Shown here piece after piece: positions 18,840 to 28,216 of a DNA stretch of 60,741 nucleotides (within the stretch, counting starts at the first letter, position 1; every line of letters starts with the position of its first letter). The notes beneath the pieces are model-generated. The model did not search any database and was not told where the DNA came from. It saw only the letters and a list, made by a program, of their open reading frames with translations. A program made the translations under genes and the position numbers. Source of the stretch: Alphaproteobacteria bacterium (lineage in GTDB: Bacteria; Pseudomonadota; Alphaproteobacteria; UBA6615); NCBI GenBank assembly GCA_021774445.1, contig JAJFJA010000072.1, positions 1 through 60,741 of the forward strand, given 5' to 3'.

Positions 18840-20039
18840 TCAACCTGTGGGTTCGACCGCGACAGCCTCGACAATCGGTCTTTGCCCGCTGGCCAACAAG
18901 AATGCTTTCAGGTCGCCGAGTGCCAGCGGCTTGCTAATGAGGTAGCCTTGTGCCTGATCGCAGCCGATTGAACGAAGAAAGGCGAGCGTTTCGCGCGTCT
19001 CTACCCCCTCGGCGCAGACCGTAATCTTGAGGTTGTGCGCCAGGTCTACGATCGAACGGACGATGACTCGCGCCTCTTCCTTGACGTCAAGTTCCGCAAC
19101 AAAAGATTGATCAATCTTTAACTCGCTGAAGGGCATGCGAAAGAGCTGAACCAAAGAAGAGAACCCCGTGCCGAAATCGTCCATCGAGAGCATCATGCCC
19201 TTAAGCCGAAATCGGGTCAGGTTTTCCATCGTCAGCGGGCCGTCCCCCATGGCCGCACTTTCGGTGATCTCGACAATGAAGTTCGCGGTGTCCAACCGGT
19301 GCCGTTCAAGAAATTGAGCAAAGCGGTCCGGCGCGTCGGAAGTCGCCAGCATCAACGGAGAAATGTTGACGGCGAGATCGATCGGGTGCCCGTCCTGATG
19401 CAAATCGCCGATCGCCGGAACCGCTTTCTCGATAACGACATCTGTCAATTGATCTATCAACCCGGCACCTTCCGCGAGCGGAATAAAATCCGCTGGCGGT
19501 ATGAACCCGCGGCCGGGGCAGGTCCAACGCGCGAGCGCCTCGACACCTTCCACGACCCATTCGTGCCCAGACTTCAGGTTCACTTTCGGCTGAAAGTGGA
19601 CAGAGATGTCTTTCTTGTCGATCGCCACACGTAACGCGGTCTCCAGGTCGCTCGCCGACGGCGTCATGAATCGACGCAGCGCCGCTTCCAGGTCGACAAC
19701 TTCGACCGGCTTGTGCAGAAGTTCGCGGACCTTTAAGCCGTAGCTTTCGCCGAGCCGAGCCGCGGTGTTGAGGACCCGTGTGTCAGCGCCGCTGAAAAGG
19801 ATAATGTCGGCGCTGCACTTGTTGTCGGCCAAACTGCGCAGGCTCTGAGCACCGTCGGTGCCCGGCATCATCAAGTCGAGGATAATTAAGTCCGGCTGAA
19901 ACACGCCACAAACACTGAGTAGGTTGTCCGAGCGCTCAACGTACGTGGTCTGAAATCCTAGGCCTTCGGCGACCTGGACCATCAGGTCCCCGATCGCCGG
20001 GTCGTCGTCGACTATTAACAGTCGGTTCTGCCAAGCCAT
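18840..20039 (-). CDS. Response regulator with EAL c-di-GMP phosphodiesterase domain
   Basis: 399 aa from ATG 20039 (AGGGGA 4 nt upstream), rather than the TTG at 20054. The REC domain (1-120) has the VDDDP acid cluster, phospho-acceptor Asp in LIILDLMMPG and Lys in LHKPVE. The EAL domain (about 140-390) keeps EAL, VNISP, EITES, DDFGTGFSS, KIDQSFV, AEGVE and QGY, so catalytic metal and substrate residues look complete. It should hydrolyse c-di-GMP under phosphorelay control. It is the most downstream gene of the minus-strand signalling array but probably has its own promoter (see 20146). Confidence 0.92.
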   Translation of the reverse strand: MAWQNRLLIVDDDPAIGDLMVQVAEGLGFQTTYVERSDNLLSVCGVFQPDLIILDLMMPGTDGAQSLRSLADNKCSADIILFSGADTRVLNTAARLGESYGLKVRELLHKPVEVVDLEAALRRFMTPSASDLETALRVAIDKKDISVHFQPKVNLKSGHEWVVEGVEALARWTCPGRGFIPPADFIPLAEGAGLIDQLTDVVIEKAVPAIGDLHQDGHPIDLAVNISPLMLATSDAPDRFAQFLERHRLDTANFIVEITESAAMGDGPLTMENLTRFRLKGMMLSMDDFGTGFSSLVQLFRMPFSELKIDQSFVAELDVKEEARVIVRSIVDLAHNLKITVCAEGVETRETLAFLRSIGCDQAQGYLISKPLALGDLKAFLLASGQRPIVEAVAVEPTG

Positions 20040-20145
20040 GGGGTCCCCTGACAATTTCTGGCAGCGCGGACATAGAGACGCGCCTCCAGAACCATAAAAA
20101 CGTAAGAGGAATATAGCCGGATAATACTAATGTAGGATTAACTAT

Positions 20146-20151
20146 ATTATA
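20146..20151 (-). promoter_or_regulatory. Candidate sigma70-type -10 element
   Basis: On the minus strand a perfect TATAAT sits in a strikingly AT-rich 60-nt patch (about 20095-20165), about 107 nt upstream of the EAL gene start. A TTGTCA lies upstream but with a long spacer of about 21 nt, so the -35 is uncertain. It would give the EAL regulator an independent promoter. Confidence 0.4.
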
Positions 20152-20246
20152 CAATAGGTTAAAGTGATTCGATGACAAATTCCCGCATCACATTGATACT
20201 TAGTGTCTGTTGTGTCGGCTGTAAACTCGTGTAGGTCGTGAGAATG

Positions 20247-23200
20247 TTAGGAAATACCACCGAGTGCTTGCCGAACCATTTCCGCCAGTGATGCATCCTC
20301 ATAGGGCTTGCGCAGCAAAGCGAGGCCATGTCCCGGCTCCGGTGGCACAGATTCGAGGGCGTCGTCGGTATATCCGGACGTGTAGAGTACCTTGAGGTCT
20401 GGTCGGCGGCGCTTGGCCATTGTGGCAAGCTCGTGGCCGGTCATTCCGCCAGGCATGATCATGTCGGTAAACAGCAAGTCGATATCTGGCTGTTCCTCCA
20501 GCATGGCCAGGGCGTTGGGCCCATCAGGCGCCTCAGCCACCCGGTAACCCAAGTCCTCTAGAATTGCGACCGCGATCGCGCGCACCTCCGTTTCATCCTC
20601 GACGACGAGGATCGTCCGTTGCCCGTTCGCGCTCTCTCGGCTGGGTGCCGCTTCGGCACCCGGCGGCAAGGAAGCTGAGGTCTCCGCCCTTCGGAGGTAG
20701 AGGCAAAAGGTCGTTCCATGCCCCTCCCTACTCTCGGCCGTAATGTGGCCGCCGGATTGCTTGACGAAGCCAAAAACCATGCTGAGCCCGAGACCGGTGC
20801 CTTTACCGACATCCTTAGTGGTGAAGAAAGGCTCGAAGATCTTGTCTCGGTGCTCGGCGGAGATACCGGAACCGGTATCGGACACTGAAACGACGACGTA
20901 TTCGCCGGTTGCCGTGCGAGGGTCAGAACCTCGATTGGCTTTTTCGGTGGTCTGGTCGGTCTCCAGCGCGATCGTTAGGGTTCCCCCCTCCGGCATAGCG
21001 TCCCTGGCATTGGTCGCGAGGTTCAGTAAGGCGTTCTCGAGTTGGTTCGGATCCGCCAGTAGGCCCAATGGTTCGTCCGAGAAGCGTGTCTCTATCTTGA
21101 TAGCTTCGCCAAGTGTTCGCTGCAGCATGTCCAACATGCCAGAGACCAGTTCCCGGCCATCGATTACCCTTGGCTCAAGCTTTTCCTTCCGGCTGAACGC
21201 CAGCAGCCGGTGGGTCAGGTCGGCGCCGCGCCGCGCCGCGCCGGCGATCGCGGCCAAATTCTTTGCCGTCACTGCGTCACCATCGGACAAGCGCCGCTCC
21301 AGTAGGCGCACGTTGCCGATGATAATCGTGAGAAGATTATTGAAGTCGTGGGCGACGCCCCCAGTCAACTGACCGACGGCCTCCATCTTTTGTGCCTGGA
21401 TGAGCTGCGCCTCGATTTCCTCGCGCTCAGTCAAATCAAGAAGTTGAGATACGAAATGCAGCGGCGAGCCGTTGGAGTCACGCACCAGGGACACGCTCAG
21501 CAAGGTTGGAACGATCCGGCCATCCTTTCGGACGTAGCGTTTTTCCAACTGATAATTCGGTATTTTTCCATCCAATACTTGGCGGACTAGGTCGATGTCG
21601 GCAGCGAGGTCATCCGGGTGCGTAACCGTCTGGAAGTTCAGGCTGAGAAGCTCTTGTTCCTCATACCCAAGCATCTCGGTGACCGCGTGATTTACTTTTA
21701 GCCAGCGCCCATCAAGCCCGACCAAAGCAATTCCGTGCGGTGCCGCCTCGAACGCCACGCGAAACCGCTCCTCGCTCTCTCTTATCGCAAATTCAGATCT
21801 CCTTTGGGTGGAAAGATCGCGAACCGAGCCGATGAAGACTCGGCGCTTTCCTTGACGGGCCTCGCCGAGGGACAGCTCGAGAGGAAAAGTCGATCCATCC
21901 TTGCGGGTCCCGACCAACTCACGCGGTCCCACGCCGAATATCGTGCCGCGTCCGGTTTTGTAATAACTCGCCACATAATCGTCGTGTTGGCTACGATATG
22001 GCTCGGGCATCAGCATCGAGACGTTTCGGCCCCGAACCTCGTCGGCCGAATACCCAAATACGCGCTCCGCCGACCTGTTGAAGCTCTCGATCTCACAACG
22101 TTCGTTAATAGTTATGACCGCGTCGGCCACATTGTCCCCGACGATGCGGATAAATTCTTCACGCTCCCGCAGCGCACTTTCCGCAAGGTGACGCTCCGTT
22201 ATGTCGGTGGCCATGGCGACAAAGCCTCTGACCACGTTCTCGTCGTCCCGGTCGGGCACATGGATTCCCTGGATTTGGCGTGTGACGCCATCCGGAAAAT
22301 TCACAGAAGCCTCGAAGGCTTCGCCATCCCCCTCAAGGGCGCCGTCCAGGTGCGTTTTGAGGCCTGCGTAACCGGCCTTGCCCAATACCTGCGCAACCGT
22401 CTTGCCGACAATCTCTTTCTCGGCACGGGCATACCAGGTGGTCGCGGTATGGTTCACGAAACGATAGCGTTGATCCGCATCGAAGTACGCGATCATGATC
22501 GGTAAATTATCCACGATGAGGCGCAGGAACTGCTCCCCGTCTCGTAACTCTTTTTGGGCGTTTTTGAGCGCGGTGATGTCAGTGCGGATGCCGACCGTCC
22601 CGCCGTCGCGCGTCCGGCGTTCATCGATCAGCATCCAGCGTCCGTCGCTCAGCTCCTGCTCGAAGGGTCCAGCACAGGCGCGATGGAGCGCCATGCGCTC
22701 GCGGACGAATTCCTCAACCTCCCCCGACTCCCGCTTGTACTGACCTCGCTCGGCGCCACCCCGAACGATCTCCTCGAAGGTCACACCAGGGACGATGAGG
22801 TCAGCCGACTTGTCGTGCATCCTCCTGAAAATATCGTTGCAGATAACCAGACGGTCTTCGGAATCATGAAGGGTGAAACCCTCGGACATACTTTCGATCG
22901 CGACCTGCAGTTGGCTTTCAATTTGCCGGCGCTCGCGGCGAACCGTCGCCTCCGCTATCTCTCGCTCTATCGCCGGGACCAAACGCGAAAGCCGATCCTT
23001 GACGACAACATCGTGCGCCCCCGCTTTCATGAGTTCGACCAGATGCTCTTCGGGAACCGCGCCGGAGACAACGATAAAAGGTACATCTATGCCTACCGAC
23101 TTGACCTCATCGAGGGCGCCAAGGGCCCCCAAGCTCGGCATAGACGCGTCGCATAGGATTACGTCCCATTGAGACGTCCGTAGCGCGGTACGCAGGGACT

Positions 23201-23318
23201 CGGCGGTTTCGACGCGCTGGATAGCAGGGTGGAGCCCGTTTTGCCTCAAATGCCGAACGAGCAGCAGGACGTCGTCCTCGGAGTCTTCGACAACGAGAAC
23301 GTTCAAGGTCTCATCCAT
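20247..23318 (-). CDS. PAS-rich hybrid sensor histidine kinase
   Basis: 1023 aa. Order: REC (about 1-125; VVEDSEDD, LCDASMP, VVKDRL), then PAS domains (about 140-255, 260-375, 390-505 and 515-640), HisKA with phospho-acceptor His in GGVAHDFNNLL (near 660), HATPase_c (NLATNARDAMPEGG, DTGSGI, GKGTGLGLSM) and a C-terminal REC (VVEDETEV, LLFTDMIMPGG). It has no membrane helices and no signal peptide, so it is a cytosolic sensor. One PAS has RNVSMLMPEPYRSQHD followed by a TGRGTIFGVGPREL stretch, as in FixL-like heme PAS relatives. Oxygen or redox sensing is therefore possible but unproven. Confidence 0.92.
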   Translation of the reverse strand: MDETLNVLVVEDSEDDVLLLVRHLRQNGLHPAIQRVETAESLRTALRTSQWDVILCDASMPSLGALGALDEVKSVGIDVPFIVVSGAVPEEHLVELMKAGAHDVVVKDRLSRLVPAIEREIAEATVRRERRQIESQLQVAIESMSEGFTLHDSEDRLVICNDIFRRMHDKSADLIVPGVTFEEIVRGGAERGQYKRESGEVEEFVRERMALHRACAGPFEQELSDGRWMLIDERRTRDGGTVGIRTDITALKNAQKELRDGEQFLRLIVDNLPIMIAYFDADQRYRFVNHTATTWYARAEKEIVGKTVAQVLGKAGYAGLKTHLDGALEGDGEAFEASVNFPDGVTRQIQGIHVPDRDDENVVRGFVAMATDITERHLAESALREREEFIRIVGDNVADAVITINERCEIESFNRSAERVFGYSADEVRGRNVSMLMPEPYRSQHDDYVASYYKTGRGTIFGVGPRELVGTRKDGSTFPLELSLGEARQGKRRVFIGSVRDLSTQRRSEFAIRESEERFRVAFEAAPHGIALVGLDGRWLKVNHAVTEMLGYEEQELLSLNFQTVTHPDDLAADIDLVRQVLDGKIPNYQLEKRYVRKDGRIVPTLLSVSLVRDSNGSPLHFVSQLLDLTEREEIEAQLIQAQKMEAVGQLTGGVAHDFNNLLTIIIGNVRLLERRLSDGDAVTAKNLAAIAGAARRGADLTHRLLAFSRKEKLEPRVIDGRELVSGMLDMLQRTLGEAIKIETRFSDEPLGLLADPNQLENALLNLATNARDAMPEGGTLTIALETDQTTEKANRGSDPRTATGEYVVVSVSDTGSGISAEHRDKIFEPFFTTKDVGKGTGLGLSMVFGFVKQSGGHITAESREGHGTTFCLYLRRAETSASLPPGAEAAPSRESANGQRTILVVEDETEVRAIAVAILEDLGYRVAEAPDGPNALAMLEEQPDIDLLFTDMIMPGGMTGHELATMAKRRRPDLKVLYTSGYTDDALESVPPEPGHGLALLRKPYEDASLAEMVRQALGGIS

Positions 23319-23342
23319 TCGTCCTGGCCTCGTTGCTTGAGG

Positions 23343-23789
23343 TCAGCCGACAGGCATTTCGGGGGCCGGCTCGTTCAGCAGGACCCAGTAAAGCCCGAGT
23401 TTCCCCACCGCCTCGGCGAATTCGGCGAAATCAATTGGCTTGCGCACATAGCTGTTAGCGCCCAGGTCGTAGCTGCGCAACATGTCCTGCTCCTCATCCG
23501 AGGAGGTCAGGATCACGACTGGAATGTTGCAGGTCGCAGGCTCTTTTCGGATGCGCTCCAGGACATCAAGCCCACCGAGCCTCGGCATCTTCATGTCGAG
23601 CAACACGACCGACGGCCGGATTGGTCCATCATCGGCCCGGGTGCCGGTTCCGAACAGATAGTCCAAGGCCTCAACCCCGTCATTCGCGACGAAGACCGGA
23701 TTGGAGATGTTTTTCTTCTTGAGGGACCGCAGGATGAGAGCTTGGTCGTCCGCGCTATCTTCGGCTAATAAGATCGGTATCCTATTCAT
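23343..23789 (-). CDS. Single-domain response regulator (REC)
   Basis: 148 aa from ATG 23789, AAGGAT close upstream; an upstream extension into the neighbouring kinase is rejected. A single REC domain with LLAEDSADD, acceptor Asp in VVLLDMKMPRLGG, Thr/Ser in VVILTSSDEE and Lys in VRKPIDF. The fold and the KMPRLGG-LDVLERIR sequence match the CheY-like regulators found beside CHASE or phytochrome-type kinases. It lies between the two kinases and starts 11 nt after the CHASE kinase, so it is probably that kinase's partner. Confidence 0.9.
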   Translation of the reverse strand: MNRIPILLAEDSADDQALILRSLKKKNISNPVFVANDGVEALDYLFGTGTRADDGPIRPSVVLLDMKMPRLGGLDVLERIRKEPATCNIPVVILTSSDEEQDMLRSYDLGANSYVRKPIDFAEFAEAVGKLGLYWVLLNEPAPEMPVG

Positions 23790-23799
23790 GGATGATCCT

Positions 23800-25662
23800 T
23801 CAAGACTGGGGTGAAAGAGTGAAGCGAATGGTCGTTCCGCGACCGGGTTCAGACTCCGCCCAAATTTGGCCACCGTGGCGCGCGACGATGCGCGCTACGG
23901 TGGCTAAACCAATGCCGGTTCCCTGAAACTCGCTATCCGAGTGAAGACGTTGGAAAGGTTTGAATAGCTTGTCCGCATATTGCATGTCGAACCCAGCGCC
24001 ATTGTCTCGGACGTAGAATGTCTGCGTCTCATTCGGTTCTTCACCGCCGACTTCTATGACCGCCTTGTCGATCTTCGACGTAAACTTCCAGGCGTTTTCC
24101 AACAGGTTTTGCAACATCGCTCGCAGTAAGGTCTCGTCGCCATCCGCGTGCAGGCCCGGTTGAATGCGGACAGTAACCTCGCGCTCGCCGGCGCCTCGAC
24201 GAACCTCCTCTATAAGCGTTGTAGCTAGTGCCGAAAGGTCGATCCGGCCGCGTACAAGTTTGGCCCTTGAGATGCGCGACAATTTGAGAATATCGTCGAT
24301 CAACTGACCCATGCGAATGCTTGCTGCACGGATTCGATTGGTGTAGTCCCGGCCTTGATCGTCAAGCCGGTCGGCATAATCCTCCGCCAGGGCGTCTGTG
24401 AACCCGTGGATACTACGTAGTGGCGCGCGGAGGTCGTGAGAAACCGTATAGGCGAAAGTCTCAAGTTCCTTGTTGGCGGATTCGAGCTCGCCAGTGCGAA
24501 GGCGCACGCGCCGCTCCAAGTCCCCGTTGAGTGCGCGGACTTCGTTTTCGCTTTTACGGAGGGAGACAGTCATGTCGTGCGCAAGCTTTTGTGCCGCGGC
24601 TCGCGTGTTCGCCATCAGCCACGCCACGGCTACGAGTAACAGGGTAATCACGACGCCCGCAATCAAAACGGCGCGAGAACGCCCGAGGTCCAAATTAGCT
24701 TCGAAATTCGGCAGGCTTGTGACGACTAGGGTCCACGTCCGGCCGCTGAAATCGAGCGACACCGTGCGCGTGAACAACGCCGCTGCGCTCGCGTCACCGC
24801 TGGTATAGGTGAGGGATTCATCAGAAACCACGGGCCCATCGTGAATTGCCAAGGCGGCATCGATTTCGTCTGGCCCCAAGATACCGCTCATTAAATCGTT
24901 CATGCGGAACGGACTGTAGACGTAGCCAAGCAATGCAGCGCGGCGGTCCTCCGTTGTCGCTACCGGCAGGCCCTTTTGGTACACCGGCAGGTAGGTTAGG
25001 AAACCGGCCTGCACATCCTCGTTCGTTTCTTGCTTTAGAATTACCTTACCCGACATTGCGGCAGCGCCGGTATCCCGCGCTCGTTGCATTGCGGCGCGCC
25101 GCGTCGGCTCCGACATCATGTCGAATCCGAACGCGCGCCGATTGCGGAAGTCGAAAGGCTCGAGATAGATGATGGCGGTGTAGACGGGGCGATCGCCGTC
25201 CGGCCAAATAGTGTAGTCAGGGAATCCCTCCGCGCGGATTTGCCGGATGTGCGCTGCCGTATCGGCGGGCGTCACGCGCACCGAGAAGCCGATTCCCTGT
25301 ATGCCAGGGAAGTTTTCACCGACCCGAAGGCCCGCCACATAGCGGCTCCAGGCGCTGCGGTCTACTTGCTCACTGGCGTCAAAGAAAGCGACGCCACCTT
25401 GCAGCACCTGTTCATAGGCGGCCATGCGTGCTTCGATTGCCGTCCGCACGCGCAGGACGCGAGTATCAAAGCGCGTCTCGCCGACCTCAAGATTTGCCAC
25501 TTCGACGATGGAAGCCGACCAGAATGTTATTCCGAGCGATACCACACCGACGACCAGAGGGGCGAGGCGGCCAAAGAGACTTAGCCATGGGCCGCCGCCT
25601 TGCCTTTGGACTGCCTCGACCTCAGACTTGGCCTCTGATAACGCGGGCATATCGACGCTCAA
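23800..25662 (-). CDS. CHASE-domain membrane sensor histidine kinase
   Basis: 620 aa. The start is a TTG at 25662 with AAGGAG 7 nt upstream, a better site than ATG 25650. A first membrane helix (about 30-50) is followed by a periplasmic CHASE domain (80-300; FPGIQGIGFSVRV, then FGFDMMSEPTRRAAMQRA) and a second helix (about 330-350). A coiled-coil, HisKA (VSHDLRAPLRSIHGF) and HATPase_c (LLENAWKFTS, DNGAGFD, GTGIGLATV) complete it. CHASE domains bind small extracellular ligands. It is the bacteriophytochrome-like kinase type that pairs with the adjacent lone REC protein. Confidence 0.92.
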   Translation of the reverse strand: MSVDMPALSEAKSEVEAVQRQGGGPWLSLFGRLAPLVVGVVSLGITFWSASIVEVANLEVGETRFDTRVLRVRTAIEARMAAYEQVLQGGVAFFDASEQVDRSAWSRYVAGLRVGENFPGIQGIGFSVRVTPADTAAHIRQIRAEGFPDYTIWPDGDRPVYTAIIYLEPFDFRNRRAFGFDMMSEPTRRAAMQRARDTGAAAMSGKVILKQETNEDVQAGFLTYLPVYQKGLPVATTEDRRAALLGYVYSPFRMNDLMSGILGPDEIDAALAIHDGPVVSDESLTYTSGDASAAALFTRTVSLDFSGRTWTLVVTSLPNFEANLDLGRSRAVLIAGVVITLLLVAVAWLMANTRAAAQKLAHDMTVSLRKSENEVRALNGDLERRVRLRTGELESANKELETFAYTVSHDLRAPLRSIHGFTDALAEDYADRLDDQGRDYTNRIRAASIRMGQLIDDILKLSRISRAKLVRGRIDLSALATTLIEEVRRGAGEREVTVRIQPGLHADGDETLLRAMLQNLLENAWKFTSKIDKAVIEVGGEEPNETQTFYVRDNGAGFDMQYADKLFKPFQRLHSDSEFQGTGIGLATVARIVARHGGQIWAESEPGRGTTIRFTLSPQS

Positions 25663-25865
25663 GGCAGTTCTCCTTAGTTAATCCGCAATACAAGGAACCC
25701 AATGATGCTGGTAAGCACCCAGGGGACAGCCGCAAGTCGACTGTTCCGCTTGACCCGAACCGTCCTATCGCCCGGCATCGGCGCTGGCGAGCAGTTCACC
25801 CAGAACTGCAAGCACAGGCTCGTCAAGAGATTGGGAACCCTATAGTCGGTTTGGTAAATTTACGC

Positions 25866-26243
25866 TTAAGCGAGCAAGGCGCGGACCGCCGACAAGAACT
25901 CGTCCAGCTCAAAGGGCTTCCGCAGCCCACGGTTAGCGCCTGCCTGTCGCGCAAGTTGCAAGACATCGGTGTCCCCGACCCGTCCACCGCCGGTCATCCC
26001 AATGATTTTCAGGTTTGGATTATTCTCCCGGATCAAGGCAATGATCTGGGCTCCTTCTTGCCCCGGCATGATAAGGTCAGATATTACCAGATCGAATGAT
26101 CCTTCGTCACAGCGCCTTATGCCCTGTGCCCCATCGCCGACTCTCTCGACCTCGTGCCCTTCCTCCTCAAGAACCTGAACGAGCGTGTCCTGAACCAGTT
26201 CTTCGTCATCGATAACCAGCACTCTTGCCATAGCACGATCCAT
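25866..26243 (-). CDS. Single-domain response regulator (REC)
   Basis: 125 aa; ATG 26231 is an alternative start. It is a complete REC domain: VIDDEELV, acceptor Asp in LVISDLIMPGQEG, GMTGGGR, and Lys in LRKPFEL. No output domain is attached. The sequence resembles the C-terminal receiver of the hybrid kinase at 20247, so it may be a phosphorelay shuttle or sink in the same array. It is separated by about 200 nt from the CHASE kinase start, and that gap holds no other gene I can see. Confidence 0.88.
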   Translation of the reverse strand: MDRAMARVLVIDDEELVQDTLVQVLEEEGHEVERVGDGAQGIRRCDEGSFDLVISDLIMPGQEGAQIIALIRENNPNLKIIGMTGGGRVGDTDVLQLARQAGANRGLRKPFELDEFLSAVRALLA

Positions 26244-26303
26244 TACACATTCGTTGTGAGACGCTCGCCCGGGCCCTCACCAACCACATTCTTTGGCATG
26301 GTC

Positions 26304-27518
26304 TCAATAAACTGCAGAGGCATCCACGAGTTTCGCCGGTCGCAACGCCTCGCCGGTCGAGCCATCGCTGATTTGTTTGATCAAGTTGCTGATTCGACAA
26401 CCTGCCAAAAACAGCTTATTTAGCTGAATTCCATCCTGAAGCTGCATGGCTGGGCCCGGGGGCACTTTTGTCAGATTCAATATCGGAACAAGCATATTGT
26501 TGAAATCGTTGATAGTTGCCCCATCCAACAGATAATATTCCTGTTCCAGCCGCTCACGCAGCGGGGCGATGTTCTGATCGCGGCGCTTGGCGTCGGCTGA
26601 AAGAGTGGGGTCATATATTTTGAACATATTGCGGCCTTGGCCCTTGGCATAATACATGGCCGTATCGGCATTGTTGACAAGTGACTGGGCGTCTTCACCG
26701 CATTCGGGATATATCGCGATCCCGATACTAGACGTGACGTTGATGTTGTTGCCGTCGAGTTGAAATGGTGCGGTGAAGGTTTGGCTAAGCTTGCCCACGA
26801 CCTCCTCGACCGCCCCACGCCCTTCCAACCCCTCTATCAAGATAGCGAATTCGTCGCCGCCGAGGCGTGCCGCCGTATCGCTTGCGCGAATCGCGCGTGA
26901 TAATCGCTGAGCGACGGCCCTCAGCAATTCATCCCCAGCCGCATGTCCGAGGCGATCGTTGATCGACTTAAAGCGATCAATATCGAGATACATCAAGGCC
27001 ATCGACTTCTTGCTCCGCTTGGCGCGGAGCAAGGCCTGGGTCAAGCGATCTTGAAACAGAGTTCGATTGGGCAGGCCTGACAGTGAATCGTAACGCGCCA
27101 GATATTCCAACCTGTTCTGAGCGGCCCGGCGCGTGTGGCGCGATGCAGCGTGGTCCATTTCCCGCCGTATCGCGGGAACTAACCGTGCCAGGCTGTTCTT
27201 CATTATGACATCGTGGGCGCCCGCCTTCATAAGGCTAACTAACCGGACCTCCCCAATAGCCCCCGAAACCACTATGAAGGGAATATCCTTCCCGGATTGC
27301 TCCATGAGTCTTAAGACACTACGTGCGGTAAAACCTGGCAGTCGATAGTCACTGACGACGACATCCCAACTTTCGCCCTCGAGCGCTTCCGCCATCGCCT
27401 TCAGCGAATCGACCCGCAGGACCGTTGGGTCAAAGCCGCCCTTGCGAACCTGCCGGACCAAGAGCAGAGCATCGTCCTCGGAATCTTCCACAATCAGCAG
27501 CTTAAGCGCAGAAGCCAT
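26304..27518 (-). CDS. REC-GGDEF diguanylate cyclase with degenerate histidine-kinase-like tail
   Basis: 404 aa from ATG 27518 (AGG 8 nt upstream); GTG 27527 is possible. REC (1-125; VEDSEDD, VVSDYRLPG, IMKNSL) is close to the N-terminal REC of the hybrid kinase. The GGDEF domain (about 135-300) has an intact RLGGDEF active site, and an RxxD inhibitory motif was not obvious. The last ~70 residues contain INDFNNMLVPILNL, which lines up with the HisKA box HDFNNLLTIIIGN of the kinase at 20247 but has Asn where the phospho-His should be. No ATPase domain follows. Confidence 0.9.
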   Translation of the reverse strand: MASALKLLIVEDSEDDALLLVRQVRKGGFDPTVLRVDSLKAMAEALEGESWDVVVSDYRLPGFTARSVLRLMEQSGKDIPFIVVSGAIGEVRLVSLMKAGAHDVIMKNSLARLVPAIRREMDHAASRHTRRAAQNRLEYLARYDSLSGLPNRTLFQDRLTQALLRAKRSKKSMALMYLDIDRFKSINDRLGHAAGDELLRAVAQRLSRAIRASDTAARLGGDEFAILIEGLEGRGAVEEVVGKLSQTFTAPFQLDGNNINVTSSIGIAIYPECGEDAQSLVNNADTAMYYAKGQGRNMFKIYDPTLSADAKRRDQNIAPLRERLEQEYYLLDGATINDFNNMLVPILNLTKVPPGPAMQLQDGIQLNKLFLAGCRISNLIKQISDGSTGEALRPAKLVDASAVY

Positions 27519-27702
27519 CCGATCCACCTAGTGTCGCGGCAACGTCAGTCACCCGGTCGTTTGCCAGTACTCTACTTTAACGCGATTCGCAACCGCAGGC
27601 CGCGCTTGCGAAAACCGCTAAGGGACTAAGCAGATGCTACGACGCGCTGCCCGAATACCCGGCGCAGGCGTCCCAGCGTCGGCCCCGGATTGGCGGGGAG
27701 AT

Positions 27703-27830
27703 CGGGGACGTAGGGGACTTTGTGAAACCATAAGGAACACAGCCATGCGGTACCGTGGCGATGTTCCATTGCGCTCTATTCCCCCGCGACGTAGCCCCCG
27801 GACAACTCAGGAATGTCCCCGACGTCCCCT
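27703..27830. repeat. Imperfect inverted repeat, GGGGACGT units
   Basis: CGGGGACGTAGGGGAC at 27703-27718 and the reverse complement of 27815-27830 (AGGGGACGTCGGGGAC) match at 14 of 16 positions. Each arm is itself a near-tandem of GGGGACGT. The arms flank about 96 nt and lie beside the transposase remnant, so they could be ends of a small mobile element or REP-like unit. Nothing else is coded in 27519-27775. Confidence 0.45.
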
Positions 27831-28147
27831 ATTTCCAACCGGTCGCCTGCGAGGCGCCGCACCAGGAGTTCACGGATTTTACGCGCCCCCCAATGGGGTT
27901 TTTCCTGCTTCAGGCGAACAATCATTTGTTCAATCTGATCAGGCAGTTGCTTAGCGCAGCGGATCGGCCGGCGCGAGCGGTCGCACAAAGCCTGCGGCCC
28001 CTCTTGTTTGTACCGATTGAAGACTTTGTAGCCGGTCTTGCGCGAGATCCCGAAAGACCGGCACACCTCGCTCATGCTCTCCCCTTCAAGCAGGCGGGCA
28101 ACAAACCGCAGGTGTTCTTCCCTCACCGAACTCGCTTTCCACGGCAT
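27776..28147 (-). pseudogene. Truncated IS481-like transposase
   Basis: From ATG 28147 the frame reads MPWKASSVREEHLRFVARLL, then CRSFGISRKTGYKVFNRY and CDRSRRP, the helix-turn-helix N-terminus of IS481-family transposases. It continues to HWGARKIRELLVRRLAGD and then loses similarity. The DDE integrase core (about 200 further residues) is missing, and the last ~25 codons belong to the adjoining GGGGACGT repeat. It cannot be functional. Confidence 0.8.
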
Positions 28148-28172
28148 AACACCTCCCGGCAAAAGCCAAAAA

Positions 28173-28216
28173 GTGTTACCTATGTGTCCGGTACAAGTTG
28201 TCACCTATCTCTCAGA
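28173..28216. repeat. IS481-type end with repeated motif
   Basis: Just upstream of the transposase fragment, TGTTACCTATGTGTCCGGT is followed within 10 nt by TGTCACCTATCTCTCAGAT. Tandem copies of a TGTnACCTATGTCTCCGG-like motif are characteristic of IS481 ends. This marks the intact outer edge of the broken element. The remaining 28217-28394 bases hold nothing I recognise. Confidence 0.5.
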
